The notes: a model not told the origin generated them from the letters alone. Shown: positions 38,093 to 47,411, numbered from the stretch's first letter. The stretch: 64,000 bases of DNA from Radiobacillus kanasensis (GCF_021049245.1 NZ_CP088020.1:2424001-2488000), one strand, 5' to 3'. Program-made: numbers and translations.

Positions 38093-38430
38093 TCTCATAG
38101 CCCCTTAAAAAGTCATTTCCATCTAGCTTTCCACACCATACAAATTATATCATATAAGAATCCATTCCCTTCGACAAGTATTATCGTTAGTTAACCTGGC
38201 CATAAAAAAGACATAGTTCGACTAAAGTGGAGAGCACTATAAATGAAAAACAATTTATTTTCATCATCACTTTGTCACCTAATGGGACATACAAAAAGCT
38301 TGAATAATATGATTTCCTCCATTACTTGAATCCTAATCAGTAACAGGAATTAACAGATGCGAAAGTTCTTCGCGGAACTTATAGAAATTAAGTCATTGTT
38401 TATATTAGAATAAAAAGAATCATCCTCTAG
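38093..38430. other. Intergenic, pncB-type promoter side
   Basis: About 340 bases between two divergent genes. On the minus strand TGATATAAT near 38147-38155 looks like an extended -10 for the phosphoribosyltransferase. Nothing else recognisable. Confidence 0.4.
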
Positions 38431-38443
38431 GTAGAAAGGATGA

Positions 38444-39292
38444 AGGATCATTCCGAACTATATTCCCTTCCTAATCCTAATCATTATCAGTATAGTAATT
38501 TCCACTTTCACATGGCGTAAAGCGGCAAATAATAAAGTGGTTCCATTTTATTTGTGTATAGCTGGATTAATCTATTTATTCGAGTATGTACTTCTTGTAT
38601 TATTTGAAAGTTATGAGTACTTCCCAGGAGTATTCAGAGACGACTACTTCAATAATATTCTTGGAGCTAATATATCAAATGGATTCATTGTGCCGTCAGT
38701 TACCGTTTTTATTTCGGTGTATAATCTAGGCTTTTGGTGGATTATTCTTATCATCATCGGATTTGTTGGAATTGAAGAATTGTTTATGTATCTAGGTGTG
38801 TACCACCATAACTGGTGGAAAACTGTTTATACTAGCGGTGGTCTGCTTCTAATTTTCTTTCTAGGTAAGTATATATGGCGTTTGATTCGATACCATTCAA
38901 ATCAGTTTACACTGCGAGTAGCCGTACTTTATTTTGTCAACGTAGTCACGCAGGGTACATTCATGTTTTATTTAGTAGCCATTTTCCACCTGTTTTTATT
39001 CCAAGTCAGTTGGTTTGACGATCCTTCAAGAGGTCATATTGCCTTTGTCACTTTGTACTTTTTCATCGATTCGGTTTTTTATAGTTTAATGGTTGTTTCC
39101 AAGATTAAATGGTTTTATCAAGCCTTGTTCATTATTGGCTTGACTTGTGTAAATGTATTGCTCCAACAAATAGGAATACTTAAGGTTTCAGGAAATTGGG
39201 TAATTGCTTTGATAACATTCCTTCAATTAGGTGAATTGTTCTTACTCATTAATTTGCGGAACCTTTTGTTCAATAATATGTTGACGAGGTAG
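38444..39292 (+). CDS. Multi-pass membrane protein, start unresolved (possible frameshift)
   Basis: The frame 38444-39292 reads as seven or eight membrane helices and looks coding from its first codons (IPFLILIIISIVISTFTW before the first standard start, GTG 38537). Between the stop at 38441 and GTG 38537 there is no ATG, GTG or TTG. The only ATG with a ribosome site (GAAAGG-ATG at 38440) is one frame away. Either an ATT start (38450) is used, or a one-base shift has broken the N terminus. Contains HHNWW and is not assigned to a family I recognise. Confidence 0.5.
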   Translation, partial: RIIPNYIPFLILIIISIVISTFTWRKAANNKVVPFYLCIAGLIYLFEYVLLVLFESYEYFPGVFRDDYFNNILGANISNGFIVPSVTVFISVYNLGFWWIILIIIGFVGIEELFMYLGVYHHNWWKTVYTSGGLLLIFFLGKYIWRLIRYHSNQFTLRVAVLYFVNVVTQGTFMFYLVAIFHLFLFQVSWFDDPSRGHIAFVTLYFFIDSVFYSLMVVSKIKWFYQALFIIGLTCVNVLLQQIGILKVSGNWVIALITFLQLGELFLLINLRNLLFNNMLTR

Positions 39293-39570
39293 TAAATTAT
39301 TTTGAACAGTTGGTGTGACAGAAAACAGGGGACTATGTCGCAATTGTCCTTACTGAAGAGGCTTTAGATAGGGTCTACTAGGGAAATTCCCTTGTTGCTT
39401 TGCACCAAGAAAGCTCCCTTCAAAGGGCTTCAGTCAATTGCTGCCCGAAGCATTCTTTGCATTTTCCTAGGACGCTCGTTCCAAGTCCGCGGAAAGCGTA
39501 ATATATTTCAAGAACGGCGGTAATTCACTTTCTTATCTCAAGCTGAATTTTATACTCTCTTCTCTTATCA
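39293..39570. other. Intergenic with repeat remnants
   Basis: No gene seen. Around 39470-39500 fragments such as GGACGCTCGTTCC and CCGCGGAAAGCG match the ends of the GC-rich repeats at 18.2-18.6 kb, so a decayed copy is likely. Confidence 0.4.
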
Positions 39571-39571
39571 A

Positions 39572-39629
39572 AAAAGTAGTTCTATTAAGGGGTACAAATG
39601 GTGTTTGTACTCCAAAACGGAACTACTTA
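39572..39629 (-). terminator. Terminator after sftA
   Basis: AAGTAGTTCC ... GGAGTACAAA / TTTGTACCCC ... GAACTACTT long stem followed by TTTTTT on the minus strand, 75 bases past the stop. Confidence 0.8.
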
Positions 39630-39702
39630 GACGATTGGTATGCTTTTAACTTAACAGTAATTTCCTCATAAAAGTGAACTGCATACTTTTACAAAGGCTA
39701 TC

Positions 39703-41940
39703 TTAAGAGGGCATATGGAAAGACGAATGACTTACTAATACATCTCTCGGCTTACTTCCTTTTTGCTCAGAGATAATGCCATTGGCTTCCATACTATCAA
39801 TCAATCTTGCTGCTCGGTTATACCCTATTTTAAACCTTCTCTGAAGAAGAGAGGCACTAGCGCTATTTTGTTGGATAACAAAATCAACGGCCTCCAAATA
39901 AATTTCATCTTCTTCCTCTTCAACGCTAACTTGCTCTAGAAGTTGTTCTTGCTCAAATAGGTACTGAGGTGGTGCAGATTTGCGAACATAGTTTGTCACA
40001 CGTTCGATTTCATCATCGGATACAAATGCTCCTTGAATACGAACAGACTGCCCAGCACCGTTCTCTACAAACAGCATATCACCTCTTCCTAACAACTTTT
40101 CTGCTCCGCTGACATCGATAATCGTTCTTGAATCCACTTGTGAGGATACACTAAAAGCAATCCGTGTAGGAACGTTTGCTTTAATTAATCCTGTGATGAC
40201 ATCAACAGATGGCCGTTGTGTAGCAAGCAATAGGTGAATTCCACATGCTCGTGCCTTTTGTGCAATCCGGCAAATCGCATCCTCTACATCCTGTGGAGAT
40301 ACCATCATTAAGTCAGCGAGCTCATCAATGACAATGATGAGATAAGGTAGCTTGTCTGACTTTCGATTCTGTTTCTCCATTTTTTGATTGTAGCGCTCAA
40401 CATCTCGAACACCTTCGTGTACAAATTTTTCATAGCGCTCTTCCATTTCATTCACTGCCCATTTTAAAGCATGGGTGGCCGCTTTCACATCCGTGATTAC
40501 TGGGGCAACTAGATGCGGGAGGTCGTTATATGGCGCAAGCTCTACCATTTTCGGGTCGATGAGTAGGAATCTTACCTCCTCATGGCTCGCCTTGTACAAT
40601 AAGCTAATCAAAATAGAATTAATACAAACACTTTTCCCAGATCCGGTTGCCCCGGCTATTAAACCGTGCGGCATTTTCTTTAGGTTGGTGACGACAGGTC
40701 GACCCGCAATATCAAGGCCCAAAGCTACCGTTAAAGGCGATTGGTCGGACTGAAAAGCTGGTGACTCTAGTATTTCCTGTAAGCCTACTGGTTGGGAAAC
40801 TCGATTAGGAACTTCGATTCCTATTGCGTTTTTACCTGGAATAGGTGCTTCCATTCGAATATCCTTGGCTGCTAGATTCAGCTTGATATCATCACTTAAA
40901 TTTTTGATTTTACTAACCTTCACACCCATTTCAGGTTGAATCTCGAATCTTGTGACAGAAGGTCCCGTCATTGCGTTTACGACTTTCGCACGAACATTAA
41001 AATGCTTAAGAGTCGTTTCCAACAAGTCAATTTGTTCACGAACCCAATGTTCATCGGCCCCTTTTGTAAAGATAGGATCATTCAATAAGTGAATAGGTGG
41101 AACAACTTCTTTTTCCACTTCCTTTATTTCAGGTTGAGCTTGGACTGGTTGTGTTTGTTGTTGTACGGGTTGTGCTTCTTGCTTCTTCCAGTTAACCTTT
41201 TTATCACTTGGTGTCATCATCACATTAAATGGAATGCTCGTTGATTCTTTTTTCTCTTGATGAAGATCTACTCTTTTTATAGGCTGAGCTACTTTCCTAT
41301 CTTGTTTTTGTTGCGTCTCTACCATTTCTTCCTTTGTTTCTATTCGAGTATCTGGAGGAACTGTGTCTTCTTGCTGGTTCTGTATTTCTTCTATAGGTTC
41401 ATTTTTGGCTAGATTCCTAGTTTCATTCTTTAATTCCGGTCTATGTTCCTCCGCTTCTGTCCATGCGGAAGATCGTTGATACCGAATGGAGCGAGTTTGC
41501 TTGGACCATGTAATATCTTTTCGTAAAAACGCAGGAATGTTTTCAATTTCCTTTCTCAAACGTGACTGACGATTGCTCCCATGTATGGGAGATGGAACTT
41601 CACTAGGTTTAAAAGGGTGTTTTCTTTCCTGAACTTCCTTTACTTTCGTTTTACTTTCTTCCATAGCCGGCTGTCTTTTCACTTGCTTTCTTTGAAAAGC
41701 AGGGACATCATACTCAATTTTTGGTGTAGGTTCTCTCTTCGTAGTTTGGGTTGGTTCATCTGGAATAAGTGGAAAACGAAACGAGCGTTCACTCGGATAT
41801 TGATAGGACATTTTCGCTTCTACAGCTTGTCTAGAATCGAGATTGCCGCTTACATATTCTGTTTTAGAAGGGGCTTGTTCGACTTCGTCCATTTCATCTG
41901 CAAACCAGCCTTTAATCTTGTTCATTATTCGATGCCACAT
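39703..41940 (-). CDS. sftA: DNA translocase SftA (FtsK/SpoIIIE family)
   Basis: 745 residues from ATG 41940. No membrane helices, unlike SpoIIIE. A charged, Gln/Glu/Lys-rich linker (1-280) precedes the motor: LIAGATGSGKSVCINSIL Walker A near 435, DELADLMM Walker B, and a C-terminal winged-helix gamma domain (LLQRRFKIGYNRAARLIDSME). Soluble septal translocase that clears DNA before septum closure. Position between murC and ytpR fits. Confidence 0.95.
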   Translation of the reverse strand: MWHRIMNKIKGWFADEMDEVEQAPSKTEYVSGNLDSRQAVEAKMSYQYPSERSFRFPLIPDEPTQTTKREPTPKIEYDVPAFQRKQVKRQPAMEESKTKVKEVQERKHPFKPSEVPSPIHGSNRQSRLRKEIENIPAFLRKDITWSKQTRSIRYQRSSAWTEAEEHRPELKNETRNLAKNEPIEEIQNQQEDTVPPDTRIETKEEMVETQQKQDRKVAQPIKRVDLHQEKKESTSIPFNVMMTPSDKKVNWKKQEAQPVQQQTQPVQAQPEIKEVEKEVVPPIHLLNDPIFTKGADEHWVREQIDLLETTLKHFNVRAKVVNAMTGPSVTRFEIQPEMGVKVSKIKNLSDDIKLNLAAKDIRMEAPIPGKNAIGIEVPNRVSQPVGLQEILESPAFQSDQSPLTVALGLDIAGRPVVTNLKKMPHGLIAGATGSGKSVCINSILISLLYKASHEEVRFLLIDPKMVELAPYNDLPHLVAPVITDVKAATHALKWAVNEMEERYEKFVHEGVRDVERYNQKMEKQNRKSDKLPYLIIVIDELADLMMVSPQDVEDAICRIAQKARACGIHLLLATQRPSVDVITGLIKANVPTRIAFSVSSQVDSRTIIDVSGAEKLLGRGDMLFVENGAGQSVRIQGAFVSDDEIERVTNYVRKSAPPQYLFEQEQLLEQVSVEEEEDEIYLEAVDFVIQQNSASASLLQRRFKIGYNRAARLIDSMEANGIISEQKGSKPRDVLVSHSSFHMPS

Positions 41941-42039
41941 GACATTCACTCTTTCTAAAATTTTCGTCGAATATTGTTATATGCTATTGTAACACAGGTT
42001 GAAAGCTTAGACGGACAATTATTTTTTGGCTAAAGAAAA

Positions 42040-42072
42040 GAAAAAACCTTTGTCTACACTAAACAAAGGTTT
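42040..42072 (-). terminator. Terminator after ytpR
   Basis: AAACCTTTGT / ACAAAGGTTT with a nine-base loop and six T after it on the minus strand, between ytpR and sftA. Confidence 0.85.
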
Positions 42073-42085
42073 CGTCATCAGTCAT

Positions 42086-42694
42086 TTAGAAAACAAAGGC
42101 TTGGCCTGCTTCATATTGATTATCTAACACATAAATTCCTTTTTCCTTTGGAGCATTTGGTAAGCCAAGCTCTTTCATCGAGCAAATCATCCCATGGGAA
42201 TCTACACCACGTAATTGTGTTGGCTTTATTTCCATTCCACTCGGCATAATCGCACCGACTTTTGCCACCACTACTTTCTGTCCGGCATCAATGTTAGGGG
42301 CTCCGCATACAATTTGTAACGTCGCTTCTCCAACATCAACCTGACAAACACTCAACTTGTCTGCATTTTCATGTTGTTCTTTTTCTTTCACATACCCAAC
42401 TACAAACTTCGGAGAAAAATCTAGTCCAGATCCTTCTTCTAATCCATTTGCTTGGAAAGCCTTTTCTAACTCTGCGACAACACTTTTTTCCACCGGAACT
42501 TCATTTAGTTGATCAAGGTTAGAAAAATATTTAGATGCTTGGAATACATTGTAACCAAGTACGGATTGATCGTTCGTATCTATGATTTTCACAATATCTC
42601 CAAAGCGTTCAAAAGTCGTCTCATTACGATCCCCTTGTTTGACAGGGATAATCAAAACATCTCCGATTCCCTTTTGGTTATAAAACATGTTCAT
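42086..42694 (-). CDS. ytpR: YtpR, tRNA-binding (EMAP/PheT-type OB-fold) protein
   Basis: 202 residues; start kept at ATG 42694 because B. subtilis YtpR also begins MN-FYN. N-terminal part unknown, C-terminal OB fold (about 90-200) with the EMAPII signature [14 protein letters not shown] and [18 protein letters not shown]. Role unclear; often called phenylalanyl-tRNA synthetase beta-related. Last host gene before the prophage. Confidence 0.92.
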   Translation of the reverse strand: MNMFYNQKGIGDVLIIPVKQGDRNETTFERFGDIVKIIDTNDQSVLGYNVFQASKYFSNLDQLNEVPVEKSVVAELEKAFQANGLEEGSGLDFSPKFVVGYVKEKEQHENADKLSVCQVDVGEATLQIVCGAPNIDAGQKVVVAKVGAIMPSGMEIKPTQLRGVDSHGMICSMKELGLPNAPKEKGIYVLDNQYEAGQAFVF

Positions 42695-42861
42695 TCATTC
42701 GTCATCCTTTCTCGATTTCTTCGCTGGTCGATTTTTCGCTAAGATAAAGTTTATATAAAGCAAATTGTAATGTAAAAACAATAAAAGTATTGATATATCA
42801 GCCTTAAATAGGATAATATAAAAAGTTTAAAAACGCAATATAATGCATGAAACTGAATAGA

Positions 42862-42892
42862 TTTGGGGCTGTTTTGGGGCTAAATTGGGACT
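42862..42892 (+). repeat. Three 9-bp repeats at 11-bp spacing at the phage-host junction
   Basis: TTTGGGGCT (42862), TTTGGGGCT (42873), ATTGGGACT (42884): one repeat per helical turn. Such repeats near an attachment site are often integrase arm or excisionase sites; this is inference. Confidence 0.6.
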
Positions 42893-42927
42893 TAAAATAC
42901 TACGTGGGTAGATGATAAGGAAAAAAG

Positions 42928-42962
42928 AAGAAAGCACCTGCTTATGGTAGGTGCTTTCTTAC
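42928..42962. terminator. Terminator at the phage end
   Basis: AAGAAAGCACCT / AGGTGCTTTCTT with a nine-base loop, T-rich on both strands, after the first phage gene. Confidence 0.85.
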
Positions 42963-42974
42963 ACAATATGACTA

Positions 42975-43361
42975 TTATGCAGATTCCTCTTCAGCTACTA
43001 CATTGTCTTTATTGATTTTATTCAACTCCATGAGATGAAATTCTTGATTAATAATTTGCTTGGTTTGCAACTTAATGATCTCACTTAACCCAATGAATAG
43101 GCCTCCAGCTAGTATCCCAGCGAACAACCAAGTGGCAAAGATTGAGAATATAAATTCAGAATCATATTCAAAGCCGAATTCTGAATCTACTGAAGAAGAA
43201 ACATTTCCTAAATATATCCCTAGAATTGCTCCAGCAATCATAATCGCTATTCCTGTGCCGAAAAGGAATGATGCCACTTTATTATCACTATACGTGTATC
43301 TAATTTCTTCCCCTCTAACTTCTTTCACTTTCGCAATCGTATCGACTTTAGAATTGTACAT
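42975..43361 (-). CDS. Small membrane protein, prophage
   Basis: 128 residues from ATG 43361, chosen for GAGGGGGGG upstream. Two hydrophobic helices (FLFGTGIAIMIAGAILGIYLG, FIFSIFATWLFAGILAGGLF) separated by an acidic loop, soluble ends. Last phage gene before the host junction, a typical place for lysogenic-conversion genes. No family recognised. Confidence 0.65.
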   Translation of the reverse strand: MYNSKVDTIAKVKEVRGEEIRYTYSDNKVASFLFGTGIAIMIAGAILGIYLGNVSSSVDSEFGFEYDSEFIFSIFATWLFAGILAGGLFIGLSEIIKLQTKQIINQEFHLMELNKINKDNVVAEEESA

Positions 43362-43419
43362 AATATCCCCCCCCTCGTATGAATTAATACTAGTTATATT
43401 TATTCGACTAATTTTTCTA

Positions 43420-43608
43420 TTATCCTTCAATCGTATTATCTGTAAAAGGACTAGGCTTTCTCAAATCCCCTAACACAGCTTGATGAACACCAGAAAGGTC
43501 ATGAATCACCGCAACCATTTGATCCTTTCTCTCCTGGTTATCCAATTCCTCTGTGACCTTGATAAGCATATCCATCGCTTTGCTAATTTTTTCTGCATTT
43601 TTAAACAT
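43420..43608 (-). CDS. Small hypothetical prophage protein
   Basis: 62 residues, helical, ATG with AAAGGAGAGG upstream. Charged and without membrane segments (KAMDMLIKVTEELDNQERK). Unknown; it follows the replication-relaxation gene by 14 bases and is probably co-transcribed. Confidence 0.6.
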   Translation of the reverse strand: MFKNAEKISKAMDMLIKVTEELDNQERKDQMVAVIHDLSGVHQAVLGDLRKPSPFTDNTIEG

Positions 43609-43622
43609 GTGAATCCTCTCCT

Positions 43623-44219
43623 TTAATAAATTTTGTAATTAACTCGGTGTTTTTCGCAGGCGCGTTTTAACTTTTCTTTTCGTGTTTCTGATAGACAAAA
43701 CCAAACCAAGACAGGGGTGTGACGGTATTGTTTTTCAATCATTCCCGATAGCTCTTTATAACGTTTTATTTTTTCGTAATTAGTCCGCATGGTTTGGACG
43801 TTATCTATTTCTACAAAGTGGAATACGTTGTTTTCCGTATATATTGCGTCAGGGATAAGTGTATCTTCATTGAAATTAATTGGATATTCTTTCTTCCAGT
43901 CTTTCGGCTGACCCAATGAAATATAAAGGTCGTTGCGCATCAGTGTGTGTTTAATACGATCTCGTTTTAGTTTCGATTGATTGGAACCGACTCGCTCCTT
44001 TCCTTTATTTGATAGATAATAGATTTTACTCTCATAACGAATGGAATTAATTAGTTTACTTTTCTCCATACGCTGCAAGATCCGTTGAGCATTACGTTCA
44101 CCACCTAAATCCTCAACGGATTGCAGCTGCTCTCTCGTTGCAAAATTCATCTCATCCAAACGTAACAAGATTTTCTCCTCTCTCATCTGTCTCTTTTCTT
44201 GTTGAAGCACTTTCCTCAT
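43623..44219 (-). CDS. Replication-relaxation family protein
   Basis: 198 residues. N-terminal winged helix (ILLRLDEMNFATREQLQSVE; LINSIRYESKIYYLSNKGKERV), then a basic region and a nuclease-like C part (DAIYTENNVFHFVEIDNVQT). Resembles the Replic_Relax family (PF13814) found on Bacillus plasmids and phages beside FtsK-like genes, as here. The first 68 bases overlap the upstream gene. Start uncertain: ATG 44219 lies very close to its ribosome site; GTG 44210 is the alternative. Confidence 0.75.
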   Translation of the reverse strand: MRKVLQQEKRQMREEKILLRLDEMNFATREQLQSVEDLGGERNAQRILQRMEKSKLINSIRYESKIYYLSNKGKERVGSNQSKLKRDRIKHTLMRNDLYISLGQPKDWKKEYPINFNEDTLIPDAIYTENNVFHFVEIDNVQTMRTNYEKIKRYKELSGMIEKQYRHTPVLVWFCLSETRKEKLKRACEKHRVNYKIY

Positions 44220-45291
44220 ACCTCCTTAGTCGATTCCACATGTCTTTATTACTTATATAAGGGGTTTGAACTAGGTGCCTATCCGTTGTGCGATAGATCG
44301 CCCTACCCGGATAAGGTAACTTTTCCGCACCTGGTTCATCGATGGCCACTTTGGATTGAATAGAAGTTTCTAATCTGAAGGATATTTTTGCTGAAGAGTT
44401 TGCTTTGATCTGATTATCCATTATTTTTGCAGTTGGATACTGGGTTCCAAATATCATCCGATAACCAAGCCCTCCGGAAACTCTTACAATATGGCTCATA
44501 ATCCGCTGACATGTTGCAGCATGTTTCTTATCAGCATCACTCATACTTTTATCAGGAACCAATTCACCAGCTTCATCGATAAAGATGAATTTTCTATTAG
44601 TGATGTTCGTATCTAAAATATTTTCGTGAAAATTACGTTTGAATTCCTTCATAGTTTTCTGTATATCTTTTTCTATTTGTTTTAACGCTACAGCTGACTC
44701 TTTATAATTACTAGCAACAACCTTTACTTGTTTTAAAGTAGAATATCGATGAAAAGCCAAACCACCTTTCAGATCCAAAACATAAAACTCTACATCATTT
44801 GGATGATTTTCTATAAGAGAAGTCAACATCATTTTAAAAAAAGCCGTCTTCCCCCACCTAGTAGCTCCAGCAACTATCATGTGCGGAATTTTGTCAAAAT
44901 CATGATAGATCATCCCATCCAATGACAGCCCGATTGGAACGTTCCAACTTTCTAATTTCTGGGACTCGTATTTGTACTTTTCTTTCAAATTCTCTTTATA
45001 AACTTTAATCTTCAACACGCTTCTCAGCTCTACTTTTACTGGTCGGTCAAAAACTATGGTAAGGGCTTCTTCTAGAGTAGATGCGTTCGTTAACCCAGGT
45101 GGAATATGATAACTATAAATAACCACATCATTATTTTCATGTGTAAAACAATGCTTTGGGAGTTTATCTTTAAACCCAAACTTAATATTCTCAAATACCT
45201 GTTCAATCTTTTGTTTATCAGTCAATGGAGAAAACAAAGAACGATGAAGCAAATAGGCGGCTCCCGACCATATTCCAAGTTCCAATAACAT
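44152..45291 (-). CDS. FtsK/SpoIIIE-domain ATPase, prophage
   Basis: 379 residues from ATG 45291 (AGGAGG six bases upstream). Short N-terminal hydrophobic part, Walker A IVAGATRWGKTAFFKMM near residue 137, Walker B KFIFIDEAGELV, then GLGYRMIFGTQYPTAKIM. Same family as plasmid/ICE coupling or translocation ATPases. Paired with the replication-relaxation gene; the pair may handle phage DNA in plasmid-like replication or transfer (inference). Confidence 0.85.
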   Translation of the reverse strand: MLLELGIWSGAAYLLHRSLFSPLTDKQKIEQVFENIKFGFKDKLPKHCFTHENNDVVIYSYHIPPGLTNASTLEEALTIVFDRPVKVELRSVLKIKVYKENLKEKYKYESQKLESWNVPIGLSLDGMIYHDFDKIPHMIVAGATRWGKTAFFKMMLTSLIENHPNDVEFYVLDLKGGLAFHRYSTLKQVKVVASNYKESAVALKQIEKDIQKTMKEFKRNFHENILDTNITNRKFIFIDEAGELVPDKSMSDADKKHAATCQRIMSHIVRVSGGLGYRMIFGTQYPTAKIMDNQIKANSSAKISFRLETSIQSKVAIDEPGAEKLPYPGRAIYRTTDRHLVQTPYISNKDMWNRLRRYEESASTRKETDERGENLVTFG

Positions 45292-45299
45292 AGACAACC

Positions 45300-45575
45300 T
45301 CCTTCCTATTCGTCCGCATATACGTCCGTTTATTCACCCTGCGTCTGTTAAAACGAATATACGGAAGTGATTATTTCAATACATTTAACCAATAAAACAA
45401 GCAGTAATTTCAGGACTATAAGAACGAATGAAAAAACGAAAGTTTTTGAATGAGTGATGCGACTTACTAAATCATATGGGCGGATGTAAGTAAGAATGCA
45501 CGTCCTTACAAATATTTTTGAATTTTTATGTAAATAATATTTGTAAAGGAATCCACCACAATATGTAGAATTAAA
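45300..45575. promoter_or_regulatory. Divergent control region with CGTCCG repeats
   Basis: Between the FtsK-like and the XRE genes. Contains CGTCCG at 45311 and 45323, an inverted relative (CGAATATACGGA) near 45354, GGGCGGATG near 45478 and CACGTCC near 45499, and the inverted pair TGTAAG/CTTACA. Candidate operator for the XRE protein, or a small origin. No other gene is seen. Confidence 0.45.
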
Positions 45576-45590
45576 TATATGGTGATTATA

Positions 45591-45782
45591 ATGAAATCCA
45601 ATATTGGAGAATTAATCGATCGTAAGGGGTATAGAAAAAAGTTTGTAGCTGAAGAAATGGCAATTTCTCAAAATCAATTATCAAATTGGATTAAGGGGCG
45701 CTCATATCCACCAATGGATAAGGCTTTCAAATTAGCTAGGTTTTTAGAAGTAAAAGTAGATGACTTATACGAAGAAGAATAA
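45591..45782 (+). CDS. Small XRE/Cro-type regulator
   Basis: 63 residues from ATG 45591. Nearly the whole protein is a helix-turn-helix (VAEEMAISQNQLSNWIKGRSY) of the Cro/C1 type. It is divergent from the FtsK-like gene and followed by its own terminator. Probably controls that region rather than the main lysogeny switch, which should be elsewhere. Confidence 0.85.
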   Translation: MKSNIGELIDRKGYRKKFVAEEMAISQNQLSNWIKGRSYPPMDKAFKLARFLEVKVDDLYEEE

Positions 45783-45787
45783 AAGCA

Positions 45788-45830
45788 AAAAAAGGAGCCA
45801 ATACCAATTAAGGTAAAGGCTCCTTTTTTG
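45788..45830. terminator. Bidirectional terminator
   Basis: AAAAAAAGGAGCC / GGCTCCTTTTTT with a long loop; ends both the XRE gene and the phage late operon after the amidase. Confidence 0.85.
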
Positions 45831-45922
45831 AAAAATGAATACGAAATTATTTTAAGTTTACTTTGGAGATACTTAAAGTACAAATGGGTAAACTTTAATT
45901 TTTGCTGATTAGAAACTTCAAT

Positions 45923-46939
45923 TTATTTAATTCTTCTACCGTATTTTTCATTTACATAAGCTCGACGACCCTCATAAATGACTTCCCACCAACCTGGGAT
46001 AGATCCAGAGATATTAATTTCTTTCCCTTTTTCAATAGTGGCAAGGTTCTTGCTGTCGGTGGAGGATGGCCGATCACAAATGTATGCTGCATGAGAAACA
46101 TTAACGATTTCAATCCGCCCTTTTACTGGAATACCTCTAGATTTCCTTTTAGCTGATTTCAATTTGCTTCGTGTGATTGGTCCAATAATACCATCTACTG
46201 CAATACCTTGGTCTCTTTGGAACTTGATAACAGCACTTTCGGTTAATGGACCAAAGATGCCGTCAATTCGACCTGTATAGTAGCCTAATTCCTTCAATCG
46301 TTTTTGACGTTCCTTAACTGTTGAACCTCTACTACCTTCTTTTAGTAAAGAGTCGTCGGGATCAGACTCTGGTTTAGGTTCTGGCTTACTGGAGGCTTTC
46401 CCCAATCCAAAAGCTTTAACAATTCCACTTACATGTCCGAGTGCGATTTTATCTAAAAACGCATCAGATTTTAGTTTTTCTGCATCCTCTTTATTATCGA
46501 TAAAAAGATTTTCAGTTAACAAAGCTGGCATAGATGACTCTCGAACCATGTGGAAGTTCGCTTCCTTCTCACCTCGGTCTCTACCACCAATCGCATCCAT
46601 GATTTCATCATGAACGATCCCTCTTAAACGATTAGTCTCTGATTTTCCTGAATAACTTCCGTTGTATGTGTAGGATTCAAAGCCTGCTCCCCCACCTGCG
46701 TTGATATGGATTGATAACAGGTAGTCTGCTCCCCAAGCATTGGCGTCATTTGTCCTTTGACTAAGACTCAGAGTCTCGTCAGAATCCCTGCTCAATCGAA
46801 CTTGCACACCTTCGTAGTTTTTCAGTTCGTCCCGAATCTTCTTAGCGATTATTAATGTTAACACTTTTTCCTGTAATCCGTTAGCTACTGCACCTGGATC
46901 ACTACCACCATGTCCTGGGTCCATATAAAGTTTAAGCAT
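45923..46939 (-). CDS. Endolysin: N-acetylmuramoyl-L-alanine amidase
   Basis: 338 residues. Amidase_3 domain (1-175) with the zinc sites DPGHGGSDPG and SIHINAGGG and catalytic Glu in LLTENLF, a Pro/Glu linker, a PG_binding_1 domain (about 205-265; GSTVKERQKRLKELGYY, DGIFGPLTESAV) and a C-terminal SH3-like domain (YICDRPSSTDSKNLATIEKG). Cleaves the peptidoglycan amide bond for phage release. Last gene of the late operon. Confidence 0.93.
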   Translation of the reverse strand: MLKLYMDPGHGGSDPGAVANGLQEKVLTLIIAKKIRDELKNYEGVQVRLSRDSDETLSLSQRTNDANAWGADYLLSIHINAGGGAGFESYTYNGSYSGKSETNRLRGIVHDEIMDAIGGRDRGEKEANFHMVRESSMPALLTENLFIDNKEDAEKLKSDAFLDKIALGHVSGIVKAFGLGKASSKPEPKPESDPDDSLLKEGSRGSTVKERQKRLKELGYYTGRIDGIFGPLTESAVIKFQRDQGIAVDGIIGPITRSKLKSAKRKSRGIPVKGRIEIVNVSHAAYICDRPSSTDSKNLATIEKGKEINISGSIPGWWEVIYEGRRAYVNEKYGRRIK

Positions 46940-46987
46940 CTTAATCCTCTCCTTTTCAAAAATAAAAAGGCACTCCGATGAGCGCCC

Positions 46988-47239
46988 TTACTTCTTAGAA
47001 TTTGTTTTCTTTTGAGCTTTCAAAGCTTTCTCGCGTAGACCATCTTTAACATAAGTGTTTTTCCATGTTGCGATAACACCAGCTATTAACATGCCTGTGG
47101 CAACAAAAAAAGCACCAAATGAATTGATGCTCGCTTCTGTTAACCATTCAAATTTAATATTGAGTGTTGCTAAGAACCCCATTGCAGTCGACAAAAAACC
47201 TACAATCAAAATAGAAATGTCTTTGATTTTATTTTTCAT
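46988..47239 (-). CDS. Phage holin-like protein
   Basis: 83 residues from ATG 47239 (GGAGGCG upstream). Two membrane helices (ILIVGFLSTAMGFLATL and FGAFFVATGMLIAGVIATW), a short loop and a basic C-terminal tail (KALKAQKKTNSKK): the usual holin layout. Directly before the amidase gene. Confidence 0.8.
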   Translation of the reverse strand: MKNKIKDISILIVGFLSTAMGFLATLNIKFEWLTEASINSFGAFFVATGMLIAGVIATWKNTYVKDGLREKALKAQKKTNSKK

Positions 47240-47240
47240 T

Positions 47241-47411
47241 TTAAAACGCCTCCGCTCGAAATTTTTTAAATTCTTCATGTTTTTCGATTTGATGATTGAC
47301 TAACTTTGCGATTTGGTATTTATCCAAAGTGACAGTTGATTGCTTTTTCAATTTCTTTTCCAGTTCTTCTACACGTTGTTCAAGATATTTAACTCGTTTT
47401 GATTTGAACAC
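47241..47411 (-). CDS. Small coiled-coil protein in lysis cassette
   Basis: 56 residues from GTG 47411, with AAGGAGGTGAG upstream. Begins MFKSKRVKYLEQRVEELEKK, a heptad coiled coil, and ends KKFRAEAF; the stop is one base before the holin start. No membrane segment. Possibly a holin regulator (inference). Confidence 0.65.
   Translation of the reverse strand: MFKSKRVKYLEQRVEELEKKLKKQSTVTLDKYQIAKLVNHQIEKHEEFKKFRAEAF

Noticed and set aside
39293..39570. Small gene between the membrane protein and sftA
   Set aside because: No frame with start and ribosome site; only repeat fragments.
42695..42974. Integrase gene at the phage-host junction
   Set aside because: No open frame of sufficient size; the integrase should be at the other prophage end, outside the window.
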